DNA of 64,000 nt from Paroedura picta (taxonomy: Eukaryota > Chordata > Lepidosauria > Squamata > Gekkonidae). The stretch is taken from assembly GCF_049243985.1 (NCBI RefSeq), contig NC_135373.1, positions 8,167,501-8,231,500 on the forward strand, in the 5' to 3' direction. Positions 44,565 through 51,852 of the stretch are shown here, one piece after another. Position numbers and translations under genes: made by a program. The stretch's first letter is position 1, and every line of letters begins with the position of its first letter. Below the pieces are notes generated by a model. The model saw only the letters and a list, made by a program, of their open reading frames with translations, was not told the origin of the DNA and ran no database searches.

Positions 44565-45103
44565 AATTCCCAGGAGCCCTTGCCAGCACTTGAATTGTAG
44601 TCCATGGACATGCCTGCCTTGTGCAGGTGACCCTGGAGGTGACCCTGGAGGCCCCTTCCAATTCTCTGATTCTGTGACCTCCGGAGAGCCACATTCTGAC
44701 CATCCCTGCCCGAAATGCTTGGATGGTATTGCAGAAAATGTCATCCTGAATCTGCTCCGATTGGCTCTTGAGGCAGAAACCCAACAGTTTTGAGGACAAG
44801 AAGAGATGTTGGCTCCTGGTGGGTGGGTAGCAGATGACTGGTGGCCAAGAGACAGTTGGGCTTGGGCTTGATTAGGTGGATCTGAATCACATCTTGCCAC
44901 CCATCTCATGTTCTTCAGGCCCAGCTCAGGGCGGCAGCCCTCATGACAGCAGACTTCTACCTTCCCCCTGCCCCAGATTCCTCCCAACCCAAGGCCACCT
45001 CCTCCTGCCCTAACTCTCCACTTCCCACCAGAAGAGTGTCCTTTCTTACTTTTAAAACACATTTGACACAAAATATTTCATTTTCCTCTTTTTCTCCATC
45101 CAT
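22646..45103 (-). CDS. Unrecognised multi-exon gene: single-pass membrane protein with repeated cassette exons
   Basis: I do not recognise this gene. Twenty exons on the minus strand join in one frame with consistent phases to 1647 nt (548 codons plus stop). Order from the N-terminus: 18-residue start exon (45050-45103), TM exon (43333-43432), three acidic tail exons (42607-42653, 42092-42181, 40731-40781), cassette exons (37746 down to 29233), charged helix exon (28179-28274), Pro/Glu-rich exons (24496-24607, 23128-23187), helical exon (22930-23016) and coiled-coil terminal exon (22646-22830). Acceptors have good pyrimidine tracts. No signal peptide is seen. With an acidic N-terminus and KTIISRR after the TM segment, the positive-inside rule puts the C-terminus in the cytosol (type III topology). 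The cassettes share [K/N/D/Q]-x-W-x-x-P-[Q/K] and are all multiples of 3. The architecture recalls genes with repeated cytoplasmic exons such as avian B-G, but there is no Ig exon and the phases differ. Confidence 0.72.
22930..23016 (-). CDS. Membrane gene, helical exon
   Basis: 87 nt, phase 1-1. RPEMEAVTKEDLLQLISTLG then SVEQRLLGR. Acceptor gtcctcccctgcag, donor AGAG|gtaagt. Confidence 0.75.
23128..23187 (-). CDS. Membrane gene, short Pro/Gln-rich exon
   Basis: 60 nt, phase 1-1. GIPVPAAEEPTGPQDQAGGF. The other frame (FLSQLQRSLQDLRTRLEAL) looks like a coiled coil but does not fit the phases of its neighbours. Donor TTTA|gtaagt. Confidence 0.7.
23275..23880 (+). mobile_element. CR1-like LINE relic
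   Basis: Decayed CR1 3' ORF sequence in an intron of the membrane gene. In pieces it reads like the DLGVLI, PHLEH and LSLGRK.KEVR blocks of CR1 and ends with 'agaggtggaatttcctgccacaggaagtggg'. Confidence 0.55.
24496..24607 (-). CDS. Membrane gene, Pro/Glu-rich exon
   Basis: 112 nt, phase 0 in, phase 1 out. PQNIEGIGQSNGAVQHEDKP then EQLAPEIDQGGPAPEDA. Acceptor gcttctccctcacag, donor CTG|gtaaga. Confidence 0.75.
25375..25431 (+). repeat. CTCCTCCACACTCCTCC minisatellite
   Basis: Short run of ctcctccacactcctcctt units in an intron of the membrane gene. Confidence 0.75.
25620..25800 (+). repeat. Degenerate tRNA-derived SINE
   Basis: An old SINE copy with 'ctctaattgctgggattgattcctcactgct', 'actgggtgtccttggggtag' and 'ctacctcaaagggtttctgt'. 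Confidence 0.55.
26231..26290 (-). CDS. Possible type-C cassette exon
   Basis: 60 nt, phase 0-0 if used: GQAVNMWMWVTPRKIPHSTY, acceptor ggccactccag, donor TAC|gtagatctt. It is a sister of 26502-26561. A third copy near 25969-26012 is interrupted by a stop. Confidence 0.33.
26502..26561 (-). CDS. Possible type-C cassette exon
   Basis: 60 nt, phase 0-0 if used: GQGANLWMWVTPRKIPHSTH between acceptor gaggacactccag and donor CAT|gtagatctt. The following intron is homologous to the introns after the type A and B cassettes. The acceptor pyrimidine tract is weak and the exon is not in the 548-residue model. Confidence 0.35.
27088..27187. mobile_element. Degenerate hAT MITE
   Basis: An eroded copy of the 136-bp family (ggcaacctctggctctctggatgtcc ... 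gagagcctcagcttggccacccc). Confidence 0.55.
27644..28032. mobile_element. SPIN-like hAT MITE with perfect 8-bp TSD
   Basis: Begins CAGTGGTTCTCAACC and ends GGTTGAGAACCACTG, flanked by GTTTAATC on both sides. The 5' segment (taatgccgcgaccctttaat) and 3' segment (cccctgtgaaagggttgttt) match the ends I recall for SPIN hAT elements. The interior is different, so it is a non-autonomous derivative. It lies in an intron of the membrane gene. Confidence 0.85.
28179..28274 (-). CDS. Membrane gene, charged helix exon
   Basis: 96 nt, phase 0-0. IQERQTMEKLERQKRMKEGQ then QLLERLRESDLL, a charged helix likely to form a coiled coil. Acceptor gataactctttcag, donor TTG|gtaact. Confidence 0.75.
29233..29313 (-). 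CDS. Membrane gene, type-B cassette exon 1
   Basis: 81 nt, phase 0-0. NPWGIPQVKKKKTKKDAFEE then RKIMFAE. Acceptor ctttttctcattagcag, donor GAG|gtgtgt. It is intermediate in sequence between types A (VKKKK) and B. Confidence 0.75.
29516..29612 (+). repeat. SINE 3' tail
   Basis: gcgattgtaagcggctttgagactccttcgg ... gcatataataaccaactc plus a TTC tail. Confidence 0.75.
30313..30378 (-). CDS. Membrane gene, type-A cassette exon 1
   Basis: 66 nt, phase 0-0. KPWIPPQRKYSGDERKNN then IYGQ. Two codons shorter than the other type-A cassettes but still in frame. Donor CAG|gtaaat. Confidence 0.72.
30995..31066 (-). CDS. Membrane gene, type-A cassette exon 2
   Basis: 72 nt, phase 0-0. KPWIAPQVKKKKAGDERKYT then IYGQ. 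Acceptor ttttctctctgcaccag, donor CAG|gtagat. Confidence 0.75.
31642..31722 (-). CDS. Membrane gene, type-B cassette exon 2
   Basis: 81 nt, phase 0-0. KAWGPPKFEKKKTEEDVFQR then GNTRFAQ. The acceptor is ccattagaag where sister exons have cattagcag; a competing acceptor 3 nt upstream would add one residue. Confidence 0.7.
32714..32785 (-). CDS. Membrane gene, type-A cassette exon 3 (two possible donors)
   Basis: KPWIAPQVEKKKAGDERKHT then IYGQ. A 30-bp in-frame duplication of the exon end and donor puts a second identical donor at 32683/32684. The exon can be 72 nt (32714-32785) or 102 nt (32684-32785) without changing frame; the longer form adds VERKYTIYGQ. Confidence 0.75.
33349..33429 (-). 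CDS. Membrane gene, type-B cassette exon 3
   Basis: 81 nt, phase 0-0. KTWGIPQRENKKTEEDIFQR then GNTRFIQ. Donor CAG|gtgtgt. Confidence 0.75.
33998..34098 (+). repeat. SINE 3' tail
   Basis: ggagattgtaagcggctctgggactccttcagg ... ggtataaataccaactc plus CTT tail. Confidence 0.7.
34584..34655 (-). CDS. Membrane gene, type-A cassette exon 4
   Basis: 72 nt, phase 0-0. QPWIAPQFDRKKAGDERKYS then IYGQ. Acceptor tttttctctctgcaccag, donor CAG|gtagag. Confidence 0.75.
35215..35295 (-). CDS. Membrane gene, type-B cassette exon 4
   Basis: 81 nt, phase 0-0. KPWGTPQVERKRTEEDVFQR then GDTRFAQ. Donor CAG|gtttgt. Confidence 0.75.
35574..35654 (-). CDS. Membrane gene, type-B cassette exon 5
   Basis: 81 nt, phase 0-0. 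KTWGFPQLENKKTEEDVFQR then GNTRFAQ. Acceptor ctttttctcattagcag, donor CAG|gtgtgt. Confidence 0.75.
35890..36580 (+). repeat. LTR-like dispersed repeat, copy 2
   Basis: About 690 bp related to copy 1 through most of its length: gtgactgccccagga, gcagagcagcttccctcc, ggctggccctgctggg, aggtcaggctccctctcccatg, cttattccag.cctaatgctctcctgcaagtc. It ends soon after that point, which suggests the true right edge is near 'ctgcaagtcc'. Confidence 0.5.
36713..36870 (-). mobile_element. L2-like LINE 3' tail
   Basis: Reverse copy of the 'gccctgagccctcccggaagggt' tail (here cttccgggagggctcagggc), with A/T-rich end. Confidence 0.5.
37237..37314 (-). pseudogene. Decayed cassette exon (NSWAVPQ type)
   Basis: Cassette-like reading NSWAVPQPERKRTEEGALRR then TDAIIK after acceptor tctgtgtagcag. 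No proper donor stands at the expected place (AAGTGTTCC), so it is left out of the gene model. Confidence 0.55.
37746..37823 (-). CDS. Membrane gene, cassette exon (DPWFVPK type)
   Basis: 78 nt, phase 0-0. DPWFVPKTGRITEADLLKRR then DALSAQ. Acceptor tttttcccttgtaccag, donor CAG|gtaggtcttct. The downstream intron is homologous to the introns after the other cassettes. Confidence 0.75.
38095..38310 (+). mobile_element. L2-like LINE fragment
   Basis: Decayed C-terminal and 3' region similar in layout to 41290-41580 (-) and 63404-63756 (+). It lies in an intron of the membrane gene. Confidence 0.4.
39422..40195 (-). pseudogene. Gene-like stretch of unknown identity
   Basis: Two overlapping minus-strand frames have protein-like composition. 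39914-40195 contains PLTQPERRRFGELHLNSAEV. 39745-40059 contains LTRQKLNVVLEDLCLEMPKP then FVVDVVLANRPQSWNAESF. The latter ends in a good donor, ACCAA|gtaagt at 39748/39749. I cannot name the family. The phase (2) does not fit the membrane gene around it. It could be a broken gene copy or a nested exon. Confidence 0.3.
40395..40510 (-). repeat. L2-like LINE tail
   Basis: tgactgccttccgcggacactgccggctcatggtggtttacaata, a reverse LINE tail of the type seen repeatedly in the window. Confidence 0.4.
40731..40781 (-). CDS. Membrane gene, acidic tail exon 3
   Basis: 51 nt, phase 0-0. NLFPEETEEEETIQPSE. Acceptor ctcctttcccacag, donor GAG|gtaagg. Confidence 0.75.
40954..41053 (+). repeat. (TAC)n-(TAT)n microsatellite
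   Basis: About 100 bp: some 26 TAC units then TAT units. It forms the tail of the reverse LINE fragment to its right and stands 170 bp from an exon of the membrane gene. Confidence 0.95.
41054..41600 (-). mobile_element. L2-like LINE fragment
   Basis: Reverse copy with 3' tail at left (atttcccatcactcctagaaatggctcatgg) and decayed C-terminal coding at right (in sense ..YALYTLRVPTCLAF..). Compare 63404-63756. Confidence 0.55.
41806..42091 (+). mobile_element. L2-like LINE 3' end abutting an exon
   Basis: cagggcctgcaaaatggatctcctccaccagcc ... agccctgagcctaaggatagggcaatac ... aataagtaagtac. It ends exactly at the donor of exon 42092-42181 of the membrane gene. Confidence 0.6.
42092..42181 (-). 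CDS. Membrane gene, acidic tail exon 2
   Basis: 90 nt, phase 0-0. STPAQEAQNTDECPETPSND then YAQWKAALCK. The intronic bases right after its donor (gtacttacttatt) belong to the tail of an L2-like LINE fragment. Confidence 0.72.
42607..42653 (-). CDS. Membrane gene, acidic tail exon 1
   Basis: 47 nt, phase 1 in, phase 0 out. GPEEQRPEEQVSAEEP. Acceptor taatttttccacag, donor CCG|gtgagt. Confidence 0.72.
43333..43432 (-). CDS. Membrane gene, transmembrane exon
   Basis: 100 nt. It encodes EFLWIGLFGFISVIIFAIQV followed by AKTIISRRTEEVT. A hydrophobic run of about 22 residues ends in a basic stop-transfer. Acceptor catatttcctatccaaacag, donor ACAG|gtaagt, ends in phase 1. Confidence 0.8.
43680..44400. 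repeat. Intron of the membrane gene, AT-rich, dispersed-repeat fragments
   Basis: Contains 'gctatctcaacc..gagaaacccctgg' and 'gaccatggttgagaaagcctggg', related to the ends of the repeats at 50628 and 63128. No exon was recognised. Confidence 0.35.
44440..44570 (+). mobile_element. L2-like LINE tail with (AAAT)n
   Basis: gcgccctgagccttcgaggagggcggtatataaatgtg followed by about 17 AAAT units (44497-44565). Confidence 0.75.
45050..45103 (-). CDS. Membrane gene, probable start exon
   Basis: MDGEKEENEIFCVKCVLK, then donor AAA|gtaaga, phase 0, matching the phase-0 TM exon. The context gaagATGG is a good Kozak site. It was chosen because it is the nearest upstream minus-strand ATG with a phase-0 donor; further upstream exons cannot be excluded. 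Confidence 0.55.
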
Positions 45104-45585
45104 CTTCAGTTTTGCTCCTGAACTCTTCAGCTACAGAGAGCCAAGTGAGCCCGAGGGCTGTTGGAAGCATCTTTTGCCTCCTCCATTGCCACGGATGCCG
45201 GAACCCCGGGATAGTGACATCAGCAGAGGGGATTCCGTGGGCACCGGCTGCTCAGGGAGGCTGATCTTGTGGACTGGGCAGGGAGGGGTCTGGAAAGTGG
45301 GGCAAGAAAGCAGGGGCTGAGCTGCCTTCCCTCGTGCCCATCCAAGGAATTTGTGCCTCTTAGAGCAGGGGTCTCCAGCCCTTGGGATCCTGCAGGATGC
45401 TTGCGATTCCTGACCCAATCTGGTGGGTGCAGCCATAAAATGGAGAAAGAGCCAGCCAGACACCACCAATCACATCACCAGCGGCCTATCCGAAGTCTTG
45501 TTGGGCACAACGCCTACTTGGTCCTGCCCAATTTCTGGCAATGCATGATGGGTGGCAGGAAAGGTGGGGGCACCATGTTATAGAC

Positions 45586-45721
45586 CAGGGGTAGTCAAAC
45601 TGCAGCCCTCCAGATGTCCATGGACTACAATTCCCAGGAGCCCCTGCCAGCGAATGCTGGCAGGGGCTCCTGGGAATTGTAGTCCATGGACATCTGGAGG
45701 GCCGCAGTTTGACTACCCCTG
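45586..45721. mobile_element. Palindromic hAT MITE with perfect 8-bp TSD
   Basis: CAGGGGTAGTCAAACTGC...GCAGTTTGACTACCCCTG flanked by TTATAGAC on both sides. This target duplication fixes the family as hAT. It is about 480 bp upstream of the start exon of the membrane gene. Confidence 0.92.
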
Positions 45722-46212
45722 TTATAGACCATATGGACGACTTCCTATGTGTCCTTCAGTTTCGGAAAGCACTCAGTGATATTTCAGCATTCATTCCATG
45801 GTTTGTCTGTTAATACATCACAGGCATAAGCTTTCTAGAGATACTATTTCAGCCTCCAGAAGCCAAGCCAGAAAGTAGCAGCCGCAGCAGGGCTGGAGCA
45901 GGAAACCTGGGCTGCCTCCGTCCCTCTGTCTTAAAGTCGCTCTTCGGGATTTTATTGACAAAGGAGTGTCAACACCAGCTGAGATGTTCGGAGAGGCAAG
46001 GGCCACGTCCTGGTTTTGATATACCTAGATATAATAAAACAAAAATCATGACAGGTTACTGTGACAATATAACATATGTGTATATCGCAACAATGTACTT
46101 TCCCCCACATTTCATTTTTAAACATTCTATCCCTTTTTGTTGTCGAGTTATAATTGGAAAGCTGTGGCTGCACAGTACTCCTTTCTTGGAAACAACCCAT
46201 TTCTTCCTCTAA

Positions 46213-46340
46213 GGCAGTGGTTTTCAACCTTCCTAATGCCGCGACCTTTTAATACAGTTCCTCATGTTGTGGTGACCCCAACCATAAAATTATGGATTCC
46301 ACAGTCAGCCAAGTACAACTTAAAATTATAAAATTAGAAA
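46213..46340 (+). mobile_element. SPIN-like hAT, 5' end only
   Basis: CAGTGGTTTTCAACCTTCC...gccgcgaccttttaatacag...ccaaccataaaattat, then unrelated sequence. It is the best match in the window to the remembered SPIN 5' end. Confidence 0.75.
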
Positions 46341-46359
46341 CAAAAGGAAAGTCATATTA

Positions 46360-46490
46360 AGGCAAGATTCAAGTGGGCAGCCGTGTTGGTCTGAAGAAGC
46401 ACAACAAAATCAGAGACCAACAAAGATTTATTCAAGGCGTGAGCTTTCGAGTGCGGGCACTCTTCCGCAGACATAGTCAGGCCAGTCCAG
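46360..46490 (-). repeat. Dispersed repeat tail (class uncertain)
   Basis: gtgggcagccgtgttggtctgaag ... aaagatttattcaaggcgtgagctttcgagtg. The same tail occurs in sense in the duplicated blocks near 32.15-32.25 and 33.88-33.96 kb. I recall it as common in reptile genomes but do not assign a family. Confidence 0.5.
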
Positions 46491-46754
46491 GACACCATGC
46501 TATCTGGGCCAAATTTCTGCTTAGGCTCGCACTGCCTCTTCAAAGCTTGGTCAGTTTTAACCCTCCCCCCCCCCCCCGCATTATACAGTTCCCGGATTTC
46601 TTAAAGCGCTTTTGAGTTCTTGTTAAATGCTAACTCGAGCAGAGCTCTCAGTGGTTACCCTCCTCCCCCCAGCAATGTGAAGGAAAATCATCCCATGGTG
46701 AGAACATTAATCCACGCAGTCCTTGTGATGCTCGTATTCAAGTGGATAGCCTCT

Positions 46755-47020
46755 AAACCTCCAGAAGAAATTCCTGGCCATTAGAGCGGTTTCTCAGTGG
46801 AACAGGCTTCCTCGGGAGGTAGTCTCTTCTCCATCTTTGGAAATTTTTAAACAGAGGCTGGATAGCCATCTGATGGAGAGGCTGATTAAGGGAAGGTTCA
46901 AGGGAGTGGCAGGTGACAGTGGATGAGCGATAGGGTTGTGAGTGTCCTGCATAGTGCAGGGGGCTGGACTAGATGACCCAGGAGGTCCCTTCCAACTCTA
47001 TTGTTCTATGATTCTAGTTT
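46755..47020 (+). mobile_element. CR1 LINE 3' fragment
   Basis: ggtttctcagtggaacaggcttcctcgggaggtag ... ggctggactagatgacccaggaggtcccttccaactctattgttctatgattct. This subfamily matches the reverse copy at 4416. Confidence 0.85.
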
Positions 47021-48520
47021 TAAGATCTTAGTTCTCCAGCCACCACATGATGTCTGACAAACCTCTTGGAAAGGCAGGGCAATGATTGGTCACAGGAAGC
47101 AATTTTGTTGTAATGTCTTATTTTGGTTACCTTACTCTCTTTCTCCTTCAGGACAGGCAGATTTAGACCATGGAAGGCAACTTTCCCGTGAAAAACACGG
47201 GAAACAACTGCTCCTTTCGCTGCTGTTTGTGTTGTTCCCTGATGAAGATATGGAGGTTTCCATCCTCTGCAGATTTGCTGCAGAAGTTGACAAAAATGTG
47301 GTAGGGAATTAAAGAAGCCTATCTGGATAAACAGAGAACTTCAGCAGGACAAGCTGAGGGAGAAAAAGGAAATGTTCAAGGTGTGCAGATCTTTTTTAGG
47401 TCTCTTCCCAGCATCTAAATATGCTGCATTTTCCCCCATAGGTCAGCCCCTCCCTCCCAACCAACATGGTGACTATGGGCTCCTAGCACCTGCCCACAGT
47501 TTTCTTGGCACCAGAAATTGGGTGGGCCCTCATAAGATCTGATTGGCTGTGTAAGTTAAATAAAATGGTTTTGACAATTCTATTAGCCCTCCAAGGCAGA
47601 CTTCTGGTGAACCAATCTCTACTCTCTGGAAATTAGTTTTGATTTGGGGGTTTCTCTATCCCATATACAGCCATTTAGGTCCTAAAGCCAATGAGCTGTT
47701 TGACTAGAAAACACAGCAATGTAACAAAAAACTCATTGCTCTTCAATATTCATTAAATACAAACAGAGCTTAATCTCAGCAGCTATATATCTGCAGACAT
47801 TCTGTGGTGGATTCTGCCATTTTTTGGCATCCATTTTGGGGCTGCCCCCACCACTCTGTGTCAGAATTCCAAAGGTACCTGTAGGCTCAAAAGCTCTGGA
47901 TACTCTGTCCAAACTCACCCCGTTACCGATTAGGAAGGAAGCCCCCTTACTCCAGCATGCATGGTGCTTGGCCATAGCAAGTTTGCACCAGTCAAGGGCC
48001 ACAGAAGAGGCATCCATAGCTGCTGAGAATGAGGATGAGGTGTTGCCCCCCCTCGAAGCCTAAGAAGCCCTCATGGCGAGAGGAAAGACCTTTAGTAAGG
48101 GCATCTGGCTTACATACCTAAATTTCATTTTTTTTACCCACCGTGGACTCGAAGCAAAGCAAAAAAAAACACATTACAGACATGGTGATTAGGGAGAAAG
48201 TCATGGGGGAAGTGTCTTAAGATTTGAGGGGGAGGAAATGTCTATGAAAACCATATTTCCTCTCCCCCCTCCCCACGTGCCACATGCCCGATAACCTCTT
48301 TGTGGAATTTGTTTGCTACCACTTCTGCTTTTTCTGATGCCCGCCTGTCACATCTTTTAACAGATTCTTCCCAAACTTCATGTCACAGAAATGTAGTTTA
48401 CAGTAATGCCATGGAAGTAAGTCTACTTGGAGGGTCCGTGGAGAAGGGAGAAAGCAGAGGCGGGAAGAAGAGGGAAATTCTAGGGGCAGAAAGGGAAGGA
48501 GCCAAACTGAAGAACAGAAA
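47021..48520. other. Intergenic, no gene accepted
   Basis: Short frames only. A small plus-strand frame near 47179 is Cys-rich (NNCSFRCCLCCSLMKIW) but is not accepted as a gene; see the rejected list. Confidence 0.35.
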
Positions 48521-48522
48521 TA

Positions 48523-48524
<2 letters not shown>

Positions 48525-48596
<72 letters not shown>
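48525..48596 (+). repeat. (GA)n microsatellite
   Basis: About 36 uninterrupted GA units. Confidence 0.97.
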
Positions 48597-48600
<4 letters not shown>

Positions 48601-48772
48601 TACCCTTCTTACTGTTTTGGCCAGTTAAGCAGTCATTCATCAACCTTCTGAATCTGATCTCTCTGTTGACTAGATCTCTCTGTTGCTGTGAGGTCCAATA
48701 ACATGAGCAGCACCAACCCTGGCTCAAAGAGCCACTTCTTGGAGAGTATTCCTGGAGACTATCTAGTCTAAA

Positions 48773-49057
48773 GGTAAAGGGTAAAGGTATCCCCTGTGCA
48801 AGCACCGAGTCATGTCTGACCCTTGGAGTGACGCCCTCCAGTGTTTTCATGGCAGACTCAATACGGGGTGGTTTGCCAGTGCCTTCCCCAGTCATTACCG
48901 TTTACCCCCCAGCAAGCTGGGTACTCATTTTACCGACCTCGGAAGGATGGAAGGCTGAGTCGACCTTGAGCCGGCTGCTGGGATTGAACTCCCAGCCTTA
49001 TAGGCAAAGCTTTCAGACGGCTGCCTTACCACTCTGCACCACAAGAGGCTCTTCTAG
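48773..49057 (-). mobile_element. tRNA-derived SINE, second family
   Basis: In sense (minus) it starts gagcctcttgtggtgcagag with A box (gtggtaaggc) and B box (gggagttcaatccc), and ends in cctttaccctttacctttag. It differs from the Sauria-type SINE elsewhere in the window and is full length. Confidence 0.85.
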
Positions 49058-49399
49058 TCTAAAGTCATACAATTCTCTATTCCCTGTTTGGAAGAGGACG
49101 GGGGAGTGCTTGATCATCCCACTGTATTTAGCTGGACCTATTTTCTTAAGAGATAGCTGAGGTGAACCTGGAAAGTTGTTGACTGACTTCCTCCTCTCCC
49201 AGAAGCTTAGATAGTAAACTTTTTGGATAAGGATGGAAATGTATCCTTAATCAGTATTTGAAGGTTTGCAGCCAAGCTCTAGTTTCTAGTTTCTGTTATC
49301 CAAATTTTGCAACTAGATTATGGTTTGCCACACACTATTTAACTAATTAAATATTAATTAATCAGTAGTATTGTTTTAGTGTTATATACTTTTAAGGCA

Positions 49400-50150
49400 G
49401 CTGGTTAGTTTTTGTTGCCTTTCTGGTGATAAACCTTGTTTAAAAGAGCCAAAAGGTCTTTCACGACTTTAATAACTTTTCCTCTGTGGCTTACAGATTT
49501 GCTGTTATAACTTAAATTTATGCTTAAATATTTAAATTGATTTACCTGTTCTGATTTCTGTTTACCTGCCAGTGGAATGAGTTTTGGCAAAGACCACAAT
49601 CTTAGTTTCATCAAGCTTTATTTTTAGCAGGTTTTTATTACAATAATCAGTGACTGTTCAAGGATAGCAAAATAAGCCCACTCACAGTTTGGATAGGATT
49701 ACTATGTCATCTGTGTATAATAAAAATTGGTCTCTTGCCTCCTGAGGGAGGATGGGCATTCACTTATTCAAAGCGAACAGATAAATCACTAAGAAAAAGG
49801 TTACATATGTGTGGAGCAAGGATATAGTCTTGATTCACCCACATATTTATTGGAGCCTTCAAGATGTTTCCCTCAACAGAGAATTTAATTTGGCAATAAT
49901 GGTTATGGTGAAGTTGTTTTAGAAAATATAATGATTGCTGATCAATTTTTGTTTGCTAATTTTATCCACAGTTTCCTCCTGGATATTGAGTCAAAGGCTA
50001 ATTTTAGATCAATAAGGGCAGAGAAGAATTTGTCCCTTTTTAGTTTCATATATATTTCTCACTGAGAAAGGATAGGACAATGCAGTGATCCAAAGTAGCA
50101 TTTCCCTTACTAAAACCTATTTGTTCCAGTCCAAAGTTATTATTGGAAAC
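49400..50150 (-). mobile_element. LINE reverse-transcriptase relic
   Basis: The minus strand reads in pieces ALIDLKLAFDSISRRKLWIK (RT domain 1, 49980-50040), LLYTDDIVIL (the Y-x-D-D motif, about 49700) and KSEQVNQFKYLSINLS (49530-49570). There are many stops and frame changes. It is a non-LTR family distinct from CR1, L2 and BovB here, probably R4/Dong- or Rex-like. Confidence 0.65.
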
Positions 50151-50627
50151 TAAGTTTTTAAGATCAGAGGTCAAATGTTTTGCATGGTTTGCCAATGGTG
50201 GAAAGTAGACTAACAGAACAGTCATTTCCTGGCAACTCAATGTTTCCTTTTTATATATATGATTGTAATCTTAAATTGAGGCTGTATCAAGGGTTCGTTT
50301 GCATTTCCCATTTTGGCCTATTATGCATGGGTGTTCTCCCTCTCTTTCACCATGCATATCCATTGGGTTTTATTTTTTGGTCTGCATTTATTTTGCTTCC
50401 TTCAGCATTCTGGTTGCTTTCCAGTTGCTGTTTCCCCAAATTTTCTGGCAGTGGTTCCCCTCCTGCTTTCCTTCCATAGACCCATTATGCATGGCAACAA
50501 CCACACCAGGCTACTGCCAGGCATTGCGTTGGGGCAGTATGCCTTGGCACTTCCCCTATATGCAAGAAGGAGGGAATCCCCCGGCATATGCGGAATGTCC
50601 CGGTATTTTGCATACACGCTTAGAAGC

Positions 50628-50800
50628 TCTAAGACAGGCTTTCTCAACCAGGGTTTTGTGTAACCCTGGTATTTTTTGACTGACCAGGAAGAGATTCCCA
50701 AATGGGTGGGAGTTAATTAATTTTTAATTAATTTTTAAAATTTGTTAAACATTTATGGGGTGATATGACCATATATGGTCATGTCAACCCACCCTCCATC
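50628..50800 (+). repeat. Dispersed repeat, hAT-like end
   Basis: aggctttctcaaccagggttttgtg followed by AT-rich sequence with nested ATTAATT palindromes. The same start occurs at 63138-63245. Confidence 0.55.
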
Positions 50801-50934
50801 AATGGCGAATGATGGGCCAGGAGGGGATGGAAAGGGGTGGGCATATACACAGCTATGTTTCATAACTATATTCTGCATGATCGCACCACTTCTGTGGTTT
50901 CTTGGAACCTGAAGAATTTTCAGGGGTTTCTCTT

Positions 50935-50946
50935 AGTAGTAGTAGT

Positions 50947-50979
<33 letters not shown>

Positions 50980-51040
50980 AAGAAGAAGAAGAAGAAGAAG
51001 AAGAAGAAGAAGAAGAAGAAGAAGAAGAAGAAGAAGAAGA
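50935..51040 (+). repeat. (GAA)n microsatellite, expanded SINE tail
   Basis: AGT units then about 33 GAA units, all-purine on the + strand. It is the CTT tail of the reverse SINE that follows. Confidence 0.95.
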
Positions 51041-51307
51041 AGAGTTGGTTCTTATATGCCGCTTTTCTCTACCTGAAGGAGGCTCAAAGCGGCTTACAGT
51101 TGCCTTCCCTTACCTCTCCCCACAACAGACACCCTGTGGGGTGGGTGAGGCTGAGAGAGCCCTGATATCACTGCCCGGTCAGAACAATTTTATCAGTGCC
51201 GTGGCGAGCCCAAGGTCACCCAGCTGGCTGCATGTGGGGGAGTGCAGAATCGAACCCAGCATGCCAGATTAGAAGTCCACACTCCTAACCACTACACCAA
51301 ACTGGTG
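51041..51307 (-). mobile_element. Sauria-type tRNA-derived SINE
   Basis: A full-length, well-preserved reverse copy. In sense it starts accagtttggtgtagtggttaggagtg, with B box gggttcgattctg. It lies directly against the left edge of the gypsy-like sequence. Confidence 0.9.
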
Positions 51308-51852
51308 CGAAGGAGTCTGCGAGTGCGGCGGGGAAATCGCCCCCACCCTCCCTCGAGGAAGAGGACGAGGACCCTCCCAGCGACCCAGGAGATGCGGACC
51401 GGCTGGTCGAAATGGGGCGCCAGGTGGGGGTAGACTTCACCAGAGAAGGGCCCCAGCACCTTGTCCCGGTCGAAGAACTCGAGAGCCTGATGCTACGCGT
51501 GGGGGACCAACGATGAGAAAACGAAGCCCTTCGCCGGGCCCTGCGCCAAGCCGAGTCCCGTCGGGAGCATTGGAGCGCCCCCCCCCCGCCTCCGAGAGGG
51601 AGAAGAGAGGCCGACTCTCCCTTCCCGCATCGCTACCAGGCGATCCAGCTGCCCAGGCCACCCGAGCTGCTACGCGCCCCCCTGTGGGCCCCGCTGTCAA
51701 GCCCAAACACCACAGCACCCCGTCTCTGGGGTACGGGACTCTCGACACCCTAGGGGGGATCGCGACCACGGGTCTGATCTCGACGTTCGCTCCCCCCAAA
51801 CACCTGACCTACTCCCGTCCAGCCGGAGCCATGACCTGGCTGGAGGAGGACG

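Noticed and set aside
44241-45071. 276-codon open frame on the minus strand
   Set aside because: It runs through an (AAAT)n repeat read as a poly(LFIY) tract and MITE/LINE pieces. It overlaps the real start exon of the membrane gene in another frame.
47179-47311. Plus-strand Cys cluster NNCSFRCCLCCSLMKIW resembling half of a hepcidin core
   Set aside because: The CC-x-CC spacing is suggestive, but the last three cysteines are absent, there is no furin site, the surrounding sequence does not align to hepcidin, and the donor is weak. Treated as chance.
48398-48895. Frames with (RE)n or (LS)n
   Set aside because: Translation of the (GA)n microsatellite.
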